DNA of 64,000 nt, from assembly GCF_014931605.1 (NCBI RefSeq), contig NZ_CP053382.1, forward strand, positions 3,162,001-3,226,000, written 5' to 3'. Every line of letters begins with the position of its first letter. The stretch's first letter is position 1. Shown here in pieces: positions 30,025 through 42,263 of this stretch. The notes beneath the pieces were generated by a model. The model worked only from the letters and a program-made list of their open reading frames with translations, was not told the origin of the DNA and did not search any database. A program made the translations under genes and the position numbers. This DNA comes from Halomonas sp. MCCC 1A13316 (GTDB taxonomy: Bacteria > Pseudomonadota > Gammaproteobacteria > Pseudomonadales > Halomonadaceae).

Positions 30025-32273
30025 TCCCCACTCTCCAGCCGATCGACCTTCTGCAGGCCGCGCGGCAGCTTGCTGCCGCGTCGGCCGCGTTCGCCGCGAT
30101 AATAATCCAGATCGGCATCCTTGAGGGTAAGGTGTCGCTTCCCGGCATGGATGACCAGCGAGGCTCCGGCGGGCAGCAGGGCGATATCGCGTACCAGCTC
30201 CTCGCGCCGGGCGGCACGCGCACCGGGGATGTCGATCATCTTGTTGCCCTTGCCCTTGGCCAACTCCGGCAACTGCTCCAGCGGGAACAGCAGCAGCCGT
30301 CCTTCGTTGGAGACCGAGGCCACCCAGACGTCCTCGCCTTCCGGTACGCGTATCGGCGCCATGACCCGGCAACCCTTGGGCACCGAGAGCACCGCCTTGC
30401 CCGACTTGTTCTTGCCGATCAGCTCCTCCAGCTTCGCCACGAAACCGTAGCCGCCATCGCTGGCGAGCAGGTAGCGGGTCTCGGGCGGCGCCAGCATCAA
30501 CCCGGCCATATGGGCGCCGGCCACCACGTTGACTCGGCCGGTCACCGGCTCGCCCTGGCTGCGAGCACTGGGCAGGTTGTGAGCGGCCAAGGTGTAGGCG
30601 CGGCCGGTGTCGTCGAGCAGTACCAGCGGCTGATTGGTCTTGCCGCGCCCGGCCAGGGCGAAGCGGTCGCCTGACTTGTAGGAGAGCCCTTCGGGGTCGA
30701 TGTCGTGCCCCTTGGCGGCACGAATCCAGCCCTTCTCCGAGAGCACCACGGTGATGGGGTCGGCGCCCATCAGCTCGACCTCGGAGAGCGCCTTGGCCTC
30801 CTCGCGCTCGACGATGGGCGAGCGGCGCTCGTCGCCATGCTCACGGGCCGCCTCGCGCAATTCCTCTTCGATCAGGTCGGTGAGCTTGGCCTCGCTGCCG
30901 AGCAGCGCCTTGAGGCGTTTGCGTTCGGCTTCCAGCGCGTCCTGCTCCCCGCGAATCTTCATCTCCTCGAGCTTGGCCAAATGACGCAGGCGCAGCTCGA
31001 GGATCGCCTCGGCCTGGCGGTCGGAAAGACCGAAGGCTTCCATCAACGCACTCTTGGGCTCGTCCTCCTCGCGGATGATGCGGATCACCTCGTCGATGTT
31101 GAGGTAGGCGGCCAGCAGGCCCTCTAGGATGTGCAGGCGATCCTCGACCTTGCCCAGGCGATGCTCGAGGCGCCGTCGTACCGTCTTGCGTCGGAAAGTG
31201 AGCCATTCACCGAGCATGTCCGGCAGCGGCATCACCCGCGGGCGGCCGTCCAGCCCGATCACGTTGAGGTTGACGCGAATGTTCTTCTCGAGATCGGTGG
31301 TGGCGAACAGGTGCGCCATCATCGCCTCGATGTCGACGCGGTTGGAGCGCGGCTCGATCACCAGCCGTGTCGGCTCCTCATGGGTCGATTCGTCGCGCAA
31401 ATCGTCCACCATGGGCAGCTTCTTGGCCTGCATCTGGGCGGCGATCTGCTCGAGCACCTTGGATCCGCTGACCTGATAGGGCAGCGCGGTGACCACCACC
31501 TTGCCCTCCTCCATGGTATAGCGGGCACGCAGTTTCACCGAGCCGCGGCCACTCTCGTAGAGCTTCTGAAGGTCGTCGCGGGAGGTGATGATCTCCGCCG
31601 CGGTGGGGAAATCGGGCGCTGGCATGTACTGCATCAGCTCGCCGGTAGTGGCGTCTGGATGGCGCAGCAGATGGCAGGTGGCCTCGACCACTTCGTGTAC
31701 GTTGTGCGGCGGAATGTCGGTGGCCATGCCCACCGCGATGCCGGTGCCGCCGTTGAGCAATACATGGGGCAGGCGCGCCGGCAGCACCACCGGTTCGTTC
31801 ATGGTGCCGTCGAAGTTGGGTGTCCAGTCGACGGTACCCTGGCCCAGTTCGGCGAGCAGCACCTCGGCAAACTTCGACAGGCGCGATTCGGTGTAGCGCA
31901 TCGCCGCGAACGACTTGGGATCGTCGGGGCTGCCCCAGTTGCCCTGGCCGTCCACCAACGGGTAGCGGTAGCTGAACGGCTGGGCCATCAGCACCATCGC
32001 CTCGTAGCAGGCGCTGTCACCGTGAGGGTGGAACTTGCCCAGCACGTCGCCGACGGTACGCGCCGACTTCTTGTACTTGGCGCTGGCGTTCAGCGCCAGC
32101 TCGCGCATGGCGTAGACGATGCGCCGCTGTACCGGCTTCATGCCGTCGCCGATGTGCGGCAGCGCCCGGTCGAGGATGACGTACATCGAGTAATCGAGGT
32201 ACGCCTTCTCGGTGTATTCGCGCAGCGAGAGGCGCTCGACGTCGCCCTCCGCCACCTGGATATCCATGGTCAT
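30021..32273 (-). CDS. parC: DNA topoisomerase IV subunit A
   Basis: A 750-residue type IIA topoisomerase subunit that decatenates daughter chromosomes with ParE. The breakage-reunion domain has the active-site Tyr127 in [11 protein letters not shown] and the quinolone-determining segment [12 protein letters not shown] with Ser87 and Glu91, the positions equal to E. coli Ser80 and Glu84. These are the quinolone-sensitive residues. The C-terminal domain has beta-pinwheel repeats ([16 protein letters not shown] and similar). parE lies upstream in the same direction, separated by 183 bp that contains a palindromic element. Confidence 0.96.
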   Translation of the reverse strand: MTMDIQVAEGDVERLSLREYTEKAYLDYSMYVILDRALPHIGDGMKPVQRRIVYAMRELALNASAKYKKSARTVGDVLGKFHPHGDSACYEAMVLMAQPFSYRYPLVDGQGNWGSPDDPKSFAAMRYTESRLSKFAEVLLAELGQGTVDWTPNFDGTMNEPVVLPARLPHVLLNGGTGIAVGMATDIPPHNVHEVVEATCHLLRHPDATTGELMQYMPAPDFPTAAEIITSRDDLQKLYESGRGSVKLRARYTMEEGKVVVTALPYQVSGSKVLEQIAAQMQAKKLPMVDDLRDESTHEEPTRLVIEPRSNRVDIEAMMAHLFATTDLEKNIRVNLNVIGLDGRPRVMPLPDMLGEWLTFRRKTVRRRLEHRLGKVEDRLHILEGLLAAYLNIDEVIRIIREEDEPKSALMEAFGLSDRQAEAILELRLRHLAKLEEMKIRGEQDALEAERKRLKALLGSEAKLTDLIEEELREAAREHGDERRSPIVEREEAKALSEVELMGADPITVVLSEKGWIRAAKGHDIDPEGLSYKSGDRFALAGRGKTNQPLVLLDDTGRAYTLAAHNLPSARSQGEPVTGRVNVVAGAHMAGLMLAPPETRYLLASDGGYGFVAKLEELIGKNKSGKAVLSVPKGCRVMAPIRVPEGEDVWVASVSNEGRLLLFPLEQLPELAKGKGNKMIDIPGARAARREELVRDIALLPAGASLVIHAGKRHLTLKDADLDYYRGERGRRGSKLPRGLQKVDRLESGE

Positions 32274-32330
32274 ACGATAAGCCCTTGGTCAGGGTTCAAG
32301 AACCGTTGTCTGCCCTATCCGCGGCTTACT

Positions 32331-32439
32331 CGGCGACAGGTCCCGAAGTGTCGGACCATTGCGGAGGCGCTGTGAACCCCTCCCTGGGCGCTACATTTGC
32401 CATCCATGGCAAATGACCTCCGCTACGACCTGTCCCCGG
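32331..32439 (+). repeat. Interspersed structured palindromic element, copy 3
   Basis: Third copy of the element seen at 16190 and 20870. Outer arms are ACAGGT with ACCTGT, where copy 2 has ACAGGC with GCCTGT. The middle arms GCGGAGG / CCTCCGC and inner arms CATTTGCCAT / ATGGCAAATG are intact. It carries about 15 extra bases between the outer and middle arms. It fills the space between the parE stop and the parC start. Confidence 0.85.
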
Positions 32440-32456
32440 AGCCGCTCGTCCTGGCG

Positions 32457-35053
<2,597 letters not shown>

Positions 35054-35116
35054 ACCGAACCCACTGTATACATTACCAGCCCTTCCACGCTACCCCTTTT
35101 CGCCTTGCTTCAACGG

Positions 35117-36790
35117 TCACTCTCCCCGCTCGGCATGCCAGACCGCTTCGAGCAGGGCCCGGGTAGAAGCATCCATGTTCTCGTGACCGTGATGATCGGC
35201 CAGGATGCGTTCGGTCTCGCCGGCGATCTGCTTGCCCAACTCGACGCCCCACTGGTCGAAGGGGTTGATGCCCCAGATGGCGGCCTGAACGAACACCTTG
35301 TGCTCGTAGAGCGCAATCAGCGCCCCCAAAGTGGCCGGCGTCAGGCGATCGAGCAACAGCGTGGTGGAAGGCTGGTTACCGCGATAGCGCTTGTGCCCCG
35401 GCCGCTCGCCCGGCTCGTCAATGGCGTCGTCGCCGAGCATCAACAGGCGCGACTGGGCGAAGCAGTTGGCTAGCGTCAGGCGGTGCTGGGCCATCAAGTG
35501 CTTACGGGTCGCCGCATCCTCGACGTCGTCGTAGCGCGTGAGCGGAGCGATGAAGTCGCACACCACCGGCTGGGTGCCCTGGTGCAACAGCTGGTAGAAA
35601 GCATGCTGGGCGTTGGGACCAAGCTGGCCCCACAGCACCGGACAGGTCGAGTAGCTCACCTGACGGCCGTCGTGGGTGGCCGACTTGCCGTTGGACTCCA
35701 TCTCGAGCTGCTCGAGATAGGCGGCGAAGTGCTCCAGGCGGCCATCGTAGGGCAGAATCGAGTGGGCGCGGATGTCGAGGAAGTTGACGTTCCAGATGCC
35801 TGCTAGCGCCAGCAGCACCGGCAGGTTGTCGCCAAGAGGCGCCTTGGCAAAATGCTCGTCCATGGCATGGGCGCCGGCCAGCAGCTCACGAAAGTTGGCC
35901 ATGCCGATCACCAGGGCAATGGGCAGGCCAATCGCTCCCCACAGTGAGTAGCGTCCTCCGACCCACTCCCAGAACAGCAGTTGGTTGGCCTCGGCGATGC
36001 CCCACTCGCTCATCTTCTCGGGCTTGGCCGAAACGCCGACGAAGTGCTGGCGCATCACCATTTCCTCGTCCACGCCCTGGATGCCGTCGTTCACCAGCCG
36101 CGCCAACAGCCAGTCGCGGGCGGTACGCGCGTTCGACAGGGTGTCGATGGTGGTGAACGATTTCGACGAGATCACGAACAGGGTGGTCTCGGGGTTGAAG
36201 CGGTTGAGGTAGTCGGCGAGCTGCGAGCCGTCCATGGTGGAGGCAAAGTGCACTTCCACGTGATGTGCGTCGGCGGGGCGGTAGTCGGCCAGCGCATGGG
36301 TCACCATCAGCGGGCCGAGATCGGAGCCACCCACCCCCAGGTTGACCACATCGTGAATCGGTCGGCCGGTGGCCCCGCGCCACTGCCTGGCGTGCAGGCG
36401 CGCGACCATGGTGGCCATGCGGTCAAGCGTGGCATGCACGCCGGGAACTACGTCCTCGCCGTCGACGACCAGTGAAGCCTCGGCGGGCAGGCGAAGCGCG
36501 GTATGCAACGCCGGGCGATCCTCGCTGACATTGACACGCTCTCCGGCCAGCAGTGCCTGGATCCCTTCCGGCACCCCGGCTTCACGCGCCAGGTCCAGCA
36601 GCAACGCAAGCGTCGTGTCGCTCCAGCGCTGCTTCGACAGGTCGAGGGTCAGCCCCGCCGCCTGCTGAGTGAAAGCGTGGCCTCGCGCCTGGTCGAGGAA
36701 CAGCTCGCGCAGGTGAGTGGTGCGCATCTCCTCGGCGTGTTCCATTAGCCGCTGCCAGGCGCCAGTCTGGTCGATGGGGGCGTGGTTCAT
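35117..36790 (-). CDS. pgi: Glucose-6-phosphate isomerase
   Basis: A 557-residue enzyme interconverting glucose-6-phosphate and fructose-6-phosphate. Signature blocks are VNLGVGGSDLGPLMV, FVISSKSFTTIDTLSNA, GGRYSLWGAIGLP and GINPFDQWGVELGK. The ATG at 36790 has an ideal ribosome site (AAGGAGG, 7 bases away). Flanked by the divergent cmoAB pair; appears monocistronic. Confidence 0.97.
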   Translation of the reverse strand: MNHAPIDQTGAWQRLMEHAEEMRTTHLRELFLDQARGHAFTQQAAGLTLDLSKQRWSDTTLALLLDLAREAGVPEGIQALLAGERVNVSEDRPALHTALRLPAEASLVVDGEDVVPGVHATLDRMATMVARLHARQWRGATGRPIHDVVNLGVGGSDLGPLMVTHALADYRPADAHHVEVHFASTMDGSQLADYLNRFNPETTLFVISSKSFTTIDTLSNARTARDWLLARLVNDGIQGVDEEMVMRQHFVGVSAKPEKMSEWGIAEANQLLFWEWVGGRYSLWGAIGLPIALVIGMANFRELLAGAHAMDEHFAKAPLGDNLPVLLALAGIWNVNFLDIRAHSILPYDGRLEHFAAYLEQLEMESNGKSATHDGRQVSYSTCPVLWGQLGPNAQHAFYQLLHQGTQPVVCDFIAPLTRYDDVEDAATRKHLMAQHRLTLANCFAQSRLLMLGDDAIDEPGERPGHKRYRGNQPSTTLLLDRLTPATLGALIALYEHKVFVQAAIWGINPFDQWGVELGKQIAGETERILADHHGHENMDASTRALLEAVWHAERGE

Positions 36791-37029
36791 AGCAATCCTC
36801 CTTGACATCGTGCGGGAGCAACCGCGTCGTAGACGGCCAGCGTGAGACGAGCGAATCCTTCGCCCATAGGCTAGCCTTGTATCCGCCTGTAAATCTACAG
36901 TGCGAACCGCATCGGGGTCTCGCCTGCATGCCGGCTCTGCATATTTCGCTGGCGATACGGCGCGTCACCCGTGCAGCCGGACGGCGGCAGGCGTAGAATG
37001 CTGGCCTGTTCCACGTAACCGGCTTGCTC

Positions 37030-37773
37030 ATGAGTGACGCATCTTATCGCGACGCGATCTTTTCCACACCCCTGGACCGGGTTGCGCGCTTCTCCTTCGA
37101 CGAACGGGTGGTGGCCTGCTTCCCCGATATGATCCGTCGCTCGGTACCGGGCTATGGCCAGATACTGGGCATGCTGGGACTGATCGCCGGGCGCCACCTG
37201 CGCCACGGCGCCCATGTCTACGACTTGGGCTGTTCGTTGGGCGCGGCCAGCCTGGCGCTCGCCGGCCAGTTGCCTGCCGATGCCTTCAGACTCACCGCGG
37301 TGGACATCTCGCCGGCCATGGTCGCCCGCGCCCGCGAGACCCTCGCCGCCGAGTGCCCGCAGCACGCAATTGATGTAATCGAGGGCGACATTCGCACGCT
37401 CGACTACCGGCCGTCGGGCATGGTGATCCTTAACTTCACCCTGCAGTTCCTGCCACCCGAGGACCGCGAAACGTTGCTGGCGCGTCTCTACGCGGCGCTG
37501 GAGCCCGGTGGCGTGCTGATACTCTCCGAGAAGGTGATCGACCCCGACGAGCGCGACAACGCCTGGCGGGTGGAGCGCTATCACGACTTCAAGCGCGCCA
37601 ACGGCTATAGCGACATGGAAATCAGTCAGAAGCGCACGGCGCTGGAAAACGTGCTGGTACCGGACACCCTCGAGGCACACCATGCACGCCTCGCTCGGGC
37701 CGGCTTCTTGCGCTCGCTGACCTGGTTCCAGTACCTCAACTTCGCCTCGCTGATCGCGTTCAAGGAGGCCTGA
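37030..37773 (+). CDS. cmoA: Carboxy-S-adenosyl-L-methionine synthase
   Basis: A 247-residue enzyme that makes carboxy-SAM from SAM and prephenate. It has the family start [21 protein letters not shown], the SAM motif [13 protein letters not shown], and [12 protein letters not shown]. It feeds CmoB for the cmo5U34 modification of wobble uridine. An in-frame TTG lies six bases upstream of the chosen ATG. The stop is followed after one base by cmoB, so the two are coupled. Confidence 0.95.
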   Translation: MSDASYRDAIFSTPLDRVARFSFDERVVACFPDMIRRSVPGYGQILGMLGLIAGRHLRHGAHVYDLGCSLGAASLALAGQLPADAFRLTAVDISPAMVARARETLAAECPQHAIDVIEGDIRTLDYRPSGMVILNFTLQFLPPEDRETLLARLYAALEPGGVLILSEKVIDPDERDNAWRVERYHDFKRANGYSDMEISQKRTALENVLVPDTLEAHHARLARAGFLRSLTWFQYLNFASLIAFKEA

Positions 37774-37774
37774 G

Positions 37775-38767
37775 GTGGCAATCCCCGTCGAACAGCGCCC
37801 TCTCTATCGCGCCTTTATCGACCAGGGCCTGGAGGCCTGGCTCTCTCGCCTGCCCGAACAACTGGCCCAAGGGCTCGATCGCAAGCGCTACGGCGACCTG
37901 CCGGCCTGGGAGAAGGCGGTGGCCAAGTTGCCCGCGCTACCCGAGGCGCGCGACGTGAACCTCGACAGCGATACGGTGACAGTCGCCTGCGAGCTGGACG
38001 AAAGCCGGCGTCGTCAGTGCGAGAACCTGCTGCGCAAGCTCGCGCCATGGCGCAAGGGGCCCTACCGGCTAGCCAGCATCCATATCGACACCGAGTGGCG
38101 CTCCGACTGGAAGTGGCAGCGAGTGGCACCACATCTGGCCGACTTGCGCGGCCGGCGCGTGCTCGACGTCGGCGGCGGCAGCGGTTATCACGCCTGGCGC
38201 ATGGCCGGCGCCGGTGCCGCCTTCGTACTGGTGATCGACCCCTCGCCGCGCTTCTACTACCAGTTCCAGGCGCTGCGACATTTCGTCGGCGACGCCGACG
38301 ACGGACGCACCCACTTCCTGCCGGTAGGCATCGAGGACGTACCCGAGCGGCTCGCCTTCTTCGACACGGTGTTCTCCATGGGCGTGCTCTACCACCGTCC
38401 TTCGCCGCTGGAGCATCTGCTGCAGCTCAAGGACGCTTTGCGCCCCGGCGGCGAACTGGTACTGGAAACGCTGGTAGTGGAAGGCGATGCTACCACCGTG
38501 CTGCTGCCCGGCGAGCGCTACGCCGCCATGCCCAATGTTTACTTCCTGCCCTCTTCCACTGCGCTCTGCCATTGGCTCGAGCGCTGCGGGCTCATTAACG
38601 TGCGCGTGGTGGACGAAGCGGTCACTTCACTGGAAGAGCAGCGCTCCACCGACTGGATGACCTTCCAGTCGCTGGTCGACTTCCTCGACCCGAACGACCC
38701 GAGCAAGACCCGCGAGGGCTACCCGGCGCCAAGGCGCGCCGTGGTGATCGCGACAAAACCGCTGTAA
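37775..38767 (+). CDS. cmoB: tRNA U34 carboxymethyltransferase
   Basis: A 330-residue enzyme that transfers carboxymethyl from carboxy-SAM to ho5U34 in tRNA. Features are APWRKGPYRLASIHIDTEWRSDWKW, the Rossmann motif VLDVGGGSGYHAWRM and TVFSMGVLYHRPSP. It starts with GTG directly after cmoA, with AAGGAGG 7 bases upstream inside cmoA. CmoM, which methylates the product, is encoded at 53500 in the same window. Confidence 0.95.
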   Translation: MAIPVEQRPLYRAFIDQGLEAWLSRLPEQLAQGLDRKRYGDLPAWEKAVAKLPALPEARDVNLDSDTVTVACELDESRRRQCENLLRKLAPWRKGPYRLASIHIDTEWRSDWKWQRVAPHLADLRGRRVLDVGGGSGYHAWRMAGAGAAFVLVIDPSPRFYYQFQALRHFVGDADDGRTHFLPVGIEDVPERLAFFDTVFSMGVLYHRPSPLEHLLQLKDALRPGGELVLETLVVEGDATTVLLPGERYAAMPNVYFLPSSTALCHWLERCGLINVRVVDEAVTSLEEQRSTDWMTFQSLVDFLDPNDPSKTREGYPAPRRAVVIATKPL

Positions 38768-38782
38768 CGAGTAGATGTTGCG

Positions 38783-39211
38783 CTAGGAAGTCTCGACGTC
38801 GACCTCGGCGCTTTCTTCGACGCCCTCTGCCGCCAGGCCGCTCAGGATCGGACAATCCGGGCGTTCGTCCCCGTGACAATGATCGACCAGATGCTCCAGG
38901 GTCTGGCGCATGTCCTGCAGCTTCTTGATCTTGAGATCCAGCTCCTCGATGTGTGCCTGAGCGACAGCCTTGACGTCGGCACTGGCCCGATGGCGGTCCT
39001 GCCACAGGGCGAGCAAGTTGCCCATCTGCTCCACCGAAAAACCCAGATCACGGGCCCGGGAGATGAAACGAAGCGCGTGCACGTCCTTCTCGCTGAAGAC
39101 CCGGTATCCCGACTCCGTTCGCTTGATCGGTGGAATCAGGCCGATGCTCTCGTAGTAACGAATCATCTTTCCCGAGATGCCGGAAGCCTTCGCCGCTTGT
39201 CCGATATTCAT
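38783..39211 (-). CDS. cueR: CueR-type copper-responsive MerR regulator
   Basis: A 142-residue MerR-family regulator. The winged helix at the N-terminus (MNIGQAAKASGISGKMIRYYESIGLI) and the long dimer helix are intact. The metal loop has Cys112 and Cys120 (CHGDERPDC), at exactly the positions used by E. coli CueR to bind one Cu(I). It is divergent from copZ-copA and a CueR-type operator lies between them, so it should activate copper export. The C-terminal tail is acidic and slightly longer than in E. coli. Confidence 0.93.
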   Translation of the reverse strand: MNIGQAAKASGISGKMIRYYESIGLIPPIKRTESGYRVFSEKDVHALRFISRARDLGFSVEQMGNLLALWQDRHRASADVKAVAQAHIEELDLKIKKLQDMRQTLEHLVDHCHGDERPDCPILSGLAAEGVEESAEVDVETS

Positions 39212-39277
39212 CAGCCACCTCTTATTTGAAGACCTTGGACGCAGGAAGAAACCCGAGGGCAGGTGCAGGCGTCATGC

Positions 39278-39308
39278 TTGACCTTACAACAATGGGAAGG
39301 TTTATGCT
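39278..39308 (+). promoter_or_regulatory. CueR-type promoter/operator of copZ
   Basis: A -35 TTGACC (39278-39283) and -10 TATGCT (39303-39308) are separated by 19 bp. The spacer holds the partial dyad ACCTTAC...GGAAGGT. A 19-bp spacer with this dyad is the hallmark of MerR-class copper promoters, which are untwisted by the metal-bound regulator. It lies 48 bp before the copZ ATG. Confidence 0.85.
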
Positions 39309-39355
39309 GCTTATCACTCGCACAATCCATCGCTCTCATAAACAGGAGAGACCTC

Positions 39356-39553
39356 ATGCTGAAACTCAACGTGCCTGACATGTCCTGCAACCACTGTGTC
39401 TCGGCGATCTCCGCGGCAATCGAATCCGTGGACAACGACGCCAGCATGGAATTCGACCTTGCGCATCGGCAAGTGAACGTTGAAAGCAACGCACCTATTG
39501 AAGCGATCAAGGCAGCCGTCGAAGAGGCTGGCTACCCCAATCAGGTAGCATAA
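39356..39553 (+). CDS. copZ: CopZ-like copper chaperone, single HMA domain
   Basis: A 65-residue heavy-metal-associated domain with the metal site MSCNHC near residue 9-14 and the usual beta-alpha-beta-beta-alpha-beta pattern. It should carry Cu(I) to CopA. An AGGAGAG ribosome site lies 7-13 bases upstream of the ATG. It lies between cueR and copA, each of copZ and copA having its own CueR-like operator. Confidence 0.9.
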   Translation: MLKLNVPDMSCNHCVSAISAAIESVDNDASMEFDLAHRQVNVESNAPIEAIKAAVEEAGYPNQVA

Positions 39554-39555
39554 TC

Positions 39556-39586
39556 AGAACCTTTCCACTACTGGAAGGTTGCATGC
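39556..39586 (+). promoter_or_regulatory. CueR-type promoter/operator of copA
   Basis: A near-perfect dyad, AACCTTTCC with GGAAGGTT around ACTACT (39558-39580), sits in a 19-bp spacer between AGAACC (-35) and GCATGC (-10). The hexamers are poorer than at the copZ promoter but the dyad is better. It lies 36 bp before the copA ATG. Confidence 0.75.
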
Positions 39587-39622
39587 ATAGTACCCCCTCC
39601 CATCGAGACGGAGTCACAAGCC

Positions 39623-42178
39623 ATGTCAACAAACGAGGCGGTTTCGGCAGTTCTTGACGATTCCAGCGCCAGCCACACGTACTCGCTGGCCATCGAAGGC
39701 ATGAGCTGTGCCTCCTGCGTGGGTCGAGTCGAAAAGGCGATCCTTGGCGTGCCCGGTGTCGTCGACGCTTCCGTCAACCTGGCCACCCAGCGCGCCCAGG
39801 TAGCCTTCGTTTCCGACCAGGCAGACCTCGCCGGTGTCGTTCAAGCGGTAGACAGCGCAGGCTATCCCGCCGTGACCGACACTATCGAGCTGACGGTCAA
39901 TGGCATGAGCTGTGCCTCCTGCGTCGGACGCGTCGAGCGCAAGCTCGCCAGCGTGCCCGGCGTGCTCGAGGCCAGCGTCAACCTGGCTACATCGACGGCA
40001 ACAGTGAAAGTGGTTGCCGAGACCGTGACTCCGCAACGCCTGATCGAGGCGGTGCGGGCCGCCGGCTTTGATGCCGAAGCTGCCAGCGACGCACCGGATC
40101 GAAGTGACCGAGAGCATGAGGCGCGCGAACGGGAAATCGCCGAACTGAAGCGCGCGGTGACCATCGCCGGGATCTTCTCGCTCCCTCTCTTCGTACTGGA
40201 GATGGGCTCGCATTTCATTCCAGGGCTCCATCACTGGCTGCAGATGAGCATGGGGCAGCAGAACCTGTTCTACCTGTTCTTCGTCCTGGCCTCGATCGTG
40301 CAGTTCGGCCCCGGCCTGCGCTTCTACCAGAAGGGTTGGCCCGCCCTATTGCGAGGCGGCCCGGACATGAACTCGCTGGTGATGCTAGGCACCTCCGCCG
40401 CCTGGGGCTACTCGGTGGTGGCCACCTTTCTGCCACAAGTGCTGCCGGCCGGCACGGTGAACGTCTACTACGAAGCGTCAGCGGTGATCATCACGCTGAT
40501 TCTCGTCGGGCGCTATTTCGAGGCGATCGCCAAGGGGCGTACCAGCGAGGCGATCAAGGCGCTGATGAAGCTCCAGGCCAAGACCGCCCGGTTAATCCGC
40601 GACGGTGAGGAAATGGAGATCGGCATCGACGAGGTGCGCCAGGGCGATATCGTGCTGGTACGCCCCGGCGAGAAGATCCCGGTGGATGGCCAGGTCATCG
40701 ACGGAAGCTCCTTCGTCGACGAGTCGATGATCACCGGCGAACCCGTACCGGTGCGCAAGGAAGCCGGTGCGGACGTGGTCGGCGGTACCCTCAACAAGGT
40801 GGGCAGCTTCAGTTTCCGCGCCACCAAGGTCGGTTCCGACACCCTGCTGGCGCAAATCGTGCGCATGGTCGAGCAGGCCCAGGGCTCGAAGCTGCCCATC
40901 CAGGCCATGGTGGACAAGGTCACCCACTACTTCGTGCCGGCCGTGCTCATGGCCGCCCTGATCACGATCGGCGTTTGGCTTATCTTCGGTCCCGAGCCGG
41001 CGCTGACTTTCGCCCTGGTCAACGGTGTGGCGGTGCTGATCATCGCCTGTCCGTGTGCCATGGGCCTGGCCACCCCCACCTCGATCATGGTGGGCACCGG
41101 CAAAGCGGCGAAGATGGGTGTGCTATTCCGCAAGGGAGAAGCTTTGCAGTCGCTGCGCGACGCCAAGGTGATCGCACTGGACAAGACCGGCACCCTGACC
41201 AAGGGCCGGCCCGAACTCACCGACCTGGTGGTGGCCGAGGGCTTCGAGGAGGCCGATTCGCTGCGCCTGGTGGCTTCCGCCGAGCGCCAGTCGGAACACC
41301 CCATCGCCGAGGCGATCGTCAACGCCGCCAAGGCCCGCGGGCTGGAGCCTGCCGGTGTCCAGGAGTTTGAGGCCATCCCCGGCTTCGGGGTCGCTGCCCA
41401 AGTCGAGGGACACCGGGTGGATGTCGGTGCCGACCGCTACATGCGCAAGCTGGGTCTGGACGTGGAAGCCTTCGCCCAGACCGCACAACGGCTCGCCGAC
41501 GAGGGCAAGTCGCCGCTCTATGCGGCCATCGACGGCCGCCTGGCCGCGATCATCGCCGTCGCCGACCCGATCAAGGAGTCCACGCCGGCCGCCATCCGCT
41601 CGCTGCACGCCGAAGGCCTGCAGGTCGCGATGATCACCGGCGACAACCGGCGCACTGCCGAAGCCATCGCCCGTCGCCTCGGCATCGACAAGGTCGTAGC
41701 CGAAGTGCTGCCCGACGGCAAGGTGGATGCAGTGAAGAGCCTGCAGGCAGAAGGCGGCCTGGTGGCCTTCGTGGGCGACGGCATCAACGACGCCCCGGCG
41801 CTGGCACAGGCCGACGTGGGCATCGCCATCGGCACCGGTACCGACATCGCCATCGAGTCCGCCGATGTGGTGCTGATGTCCGGCGACCTGCGCAACGTGC
41901 CCAATGCCATCGCGCTGTCACGGGCCACCATCCGCAACATCAAGCAGAACCTATTCTGGGCCTTCGCCTATAACACCGTGCTGATCCCGGTGGCCGCCGG
42001 CGCGCTATTTCCCGCCTTCGGGATCCTGCTCTCGCCGATCTTCGCCGCCGTGGCCATGGCCGCCTCGAGCATTTGTGTACTCAGCAACGCGCTGCGCCTC
42101 AAGGGCTTCCGGCCCCCGATCGCGATCGAAGCGGATGAAGGCGCTCCAGCACGCCAGCGGGAGGTGCAGAGCGCCTGA
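39623..42178 (+). CDS. copA: Cu(I)-exporting P-type ATPase
   Basis: An 851-residue P1B-1 ATPase that pumps Cu(I) out of the cytoplasm. Two N-terminal HMA domains each carry MSCASC (about residues 28 and 94). Eight transmembrane segments follow, with the transport motif CPC ([15 protein letters not shown]), the phosphorylation site DKTGTLT, TGE in the actuator domain (MITGEPVP), an HP motif (SEHPIAEA) and [10 protein letters not shown]. It lies downstream of copZ and is likely controlled by CueR. Confidence 0.96.
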   Translation: MSTNEAVSAVLDDSSASHTYSLAIEGMSCASCVGRVEKAILGVPGVVDASVNLATQRAQVAFVSDQADLAGVVQAVDSAGYPAVTDTIELTVNGMSCASCVGRVERKLASVPGVLEASVNLATSTATVKVVAETVTPQRLIEAVRAAGFDAEAASDAPDRSDREHEAREREIAELKRAVTIAGIFSLPLFVLEMGSHFIPGLHHWLQMSMGQQNLFYLFFVLASIVQFGPGLRFYQKGWPALLRGGPDMNSLVMLGTSAAWGYSVVATFLPQVLPAGTVNVYYEASAVIITLILVGRYFEAIAKGRTSEAIKALMKLQAKTARLIRDGEEMEIGIDEVRQGDIVLVRPGEKIPVDGQVIDGSSFVDESMITGEPVPVRKEAGADVVGGTLNKVGSFSFRATKVGSDTLLAQIVRMVEQAQGSKLPIQAMVDKVTHYFVPAVLMAALITIGVWLIFGPEPALTFALVNGVAVLIIACPCAMGLATPTSIMVGTGKAAKMGVLFRKGEALQSLRDAKVIALDKTGTLTKGRPELTDLVVAEGFEEADSLRLVASAERQSEHPIAEAIVNAAKARGLEPAGVQEFEAIPGFGVAAQVEGHRVDVGADRYMRKLGLDVEAFAQTAQRLADEGKSPLYAAIDGRLAAIIAVADPIKESTPAAIRSLHAEGLQVAMITGDNRRTAEAIARRLGIDKVVAEVLPDGKVDAVKSLQAEGGLVAFVGDGINDAPALAQADVGIAIGTGTDIAIESADVVLMSGDLRNVPNAIALSRATIRNIKQNLFWAFAYNTVLIPVAAGALFPAFGILLSPIFAAVAMAASSICVLSNALRLKGFRPPIAIEADEGAPARQREVQSA

Positions 42179-42224
42179 TGGCTTTGCACCTTCCGCTGAA
42201 GGTGGGCAAATGATGAAGCTTGGT

Positions 42225-42256
42225 GAGTTGTTGCCTCCAGGAGTTGTTGCCTCCAG
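42225..42256 (+). repeat. 16-bp tandem duplication after copA
   Basis: GAGTTGTTGCCTCCAG occurs twice without a gap, in the 85-bp space between the convergent copA and the erythromycin-esterase-family gene. It looks like a recent slippage duplication of no coding effect. Confidence 0.8.
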
Positions 42257-42263
42257 TCAGGCT

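Noticed and set aside
42187..42204. Third CueR operator after copA
   Set aside because: CACCTTC and GAAGGTG form a dyad but are only four bases apart and no 19-bp-spaced hexamers are present. A short hairpin at the end of copA fits better.
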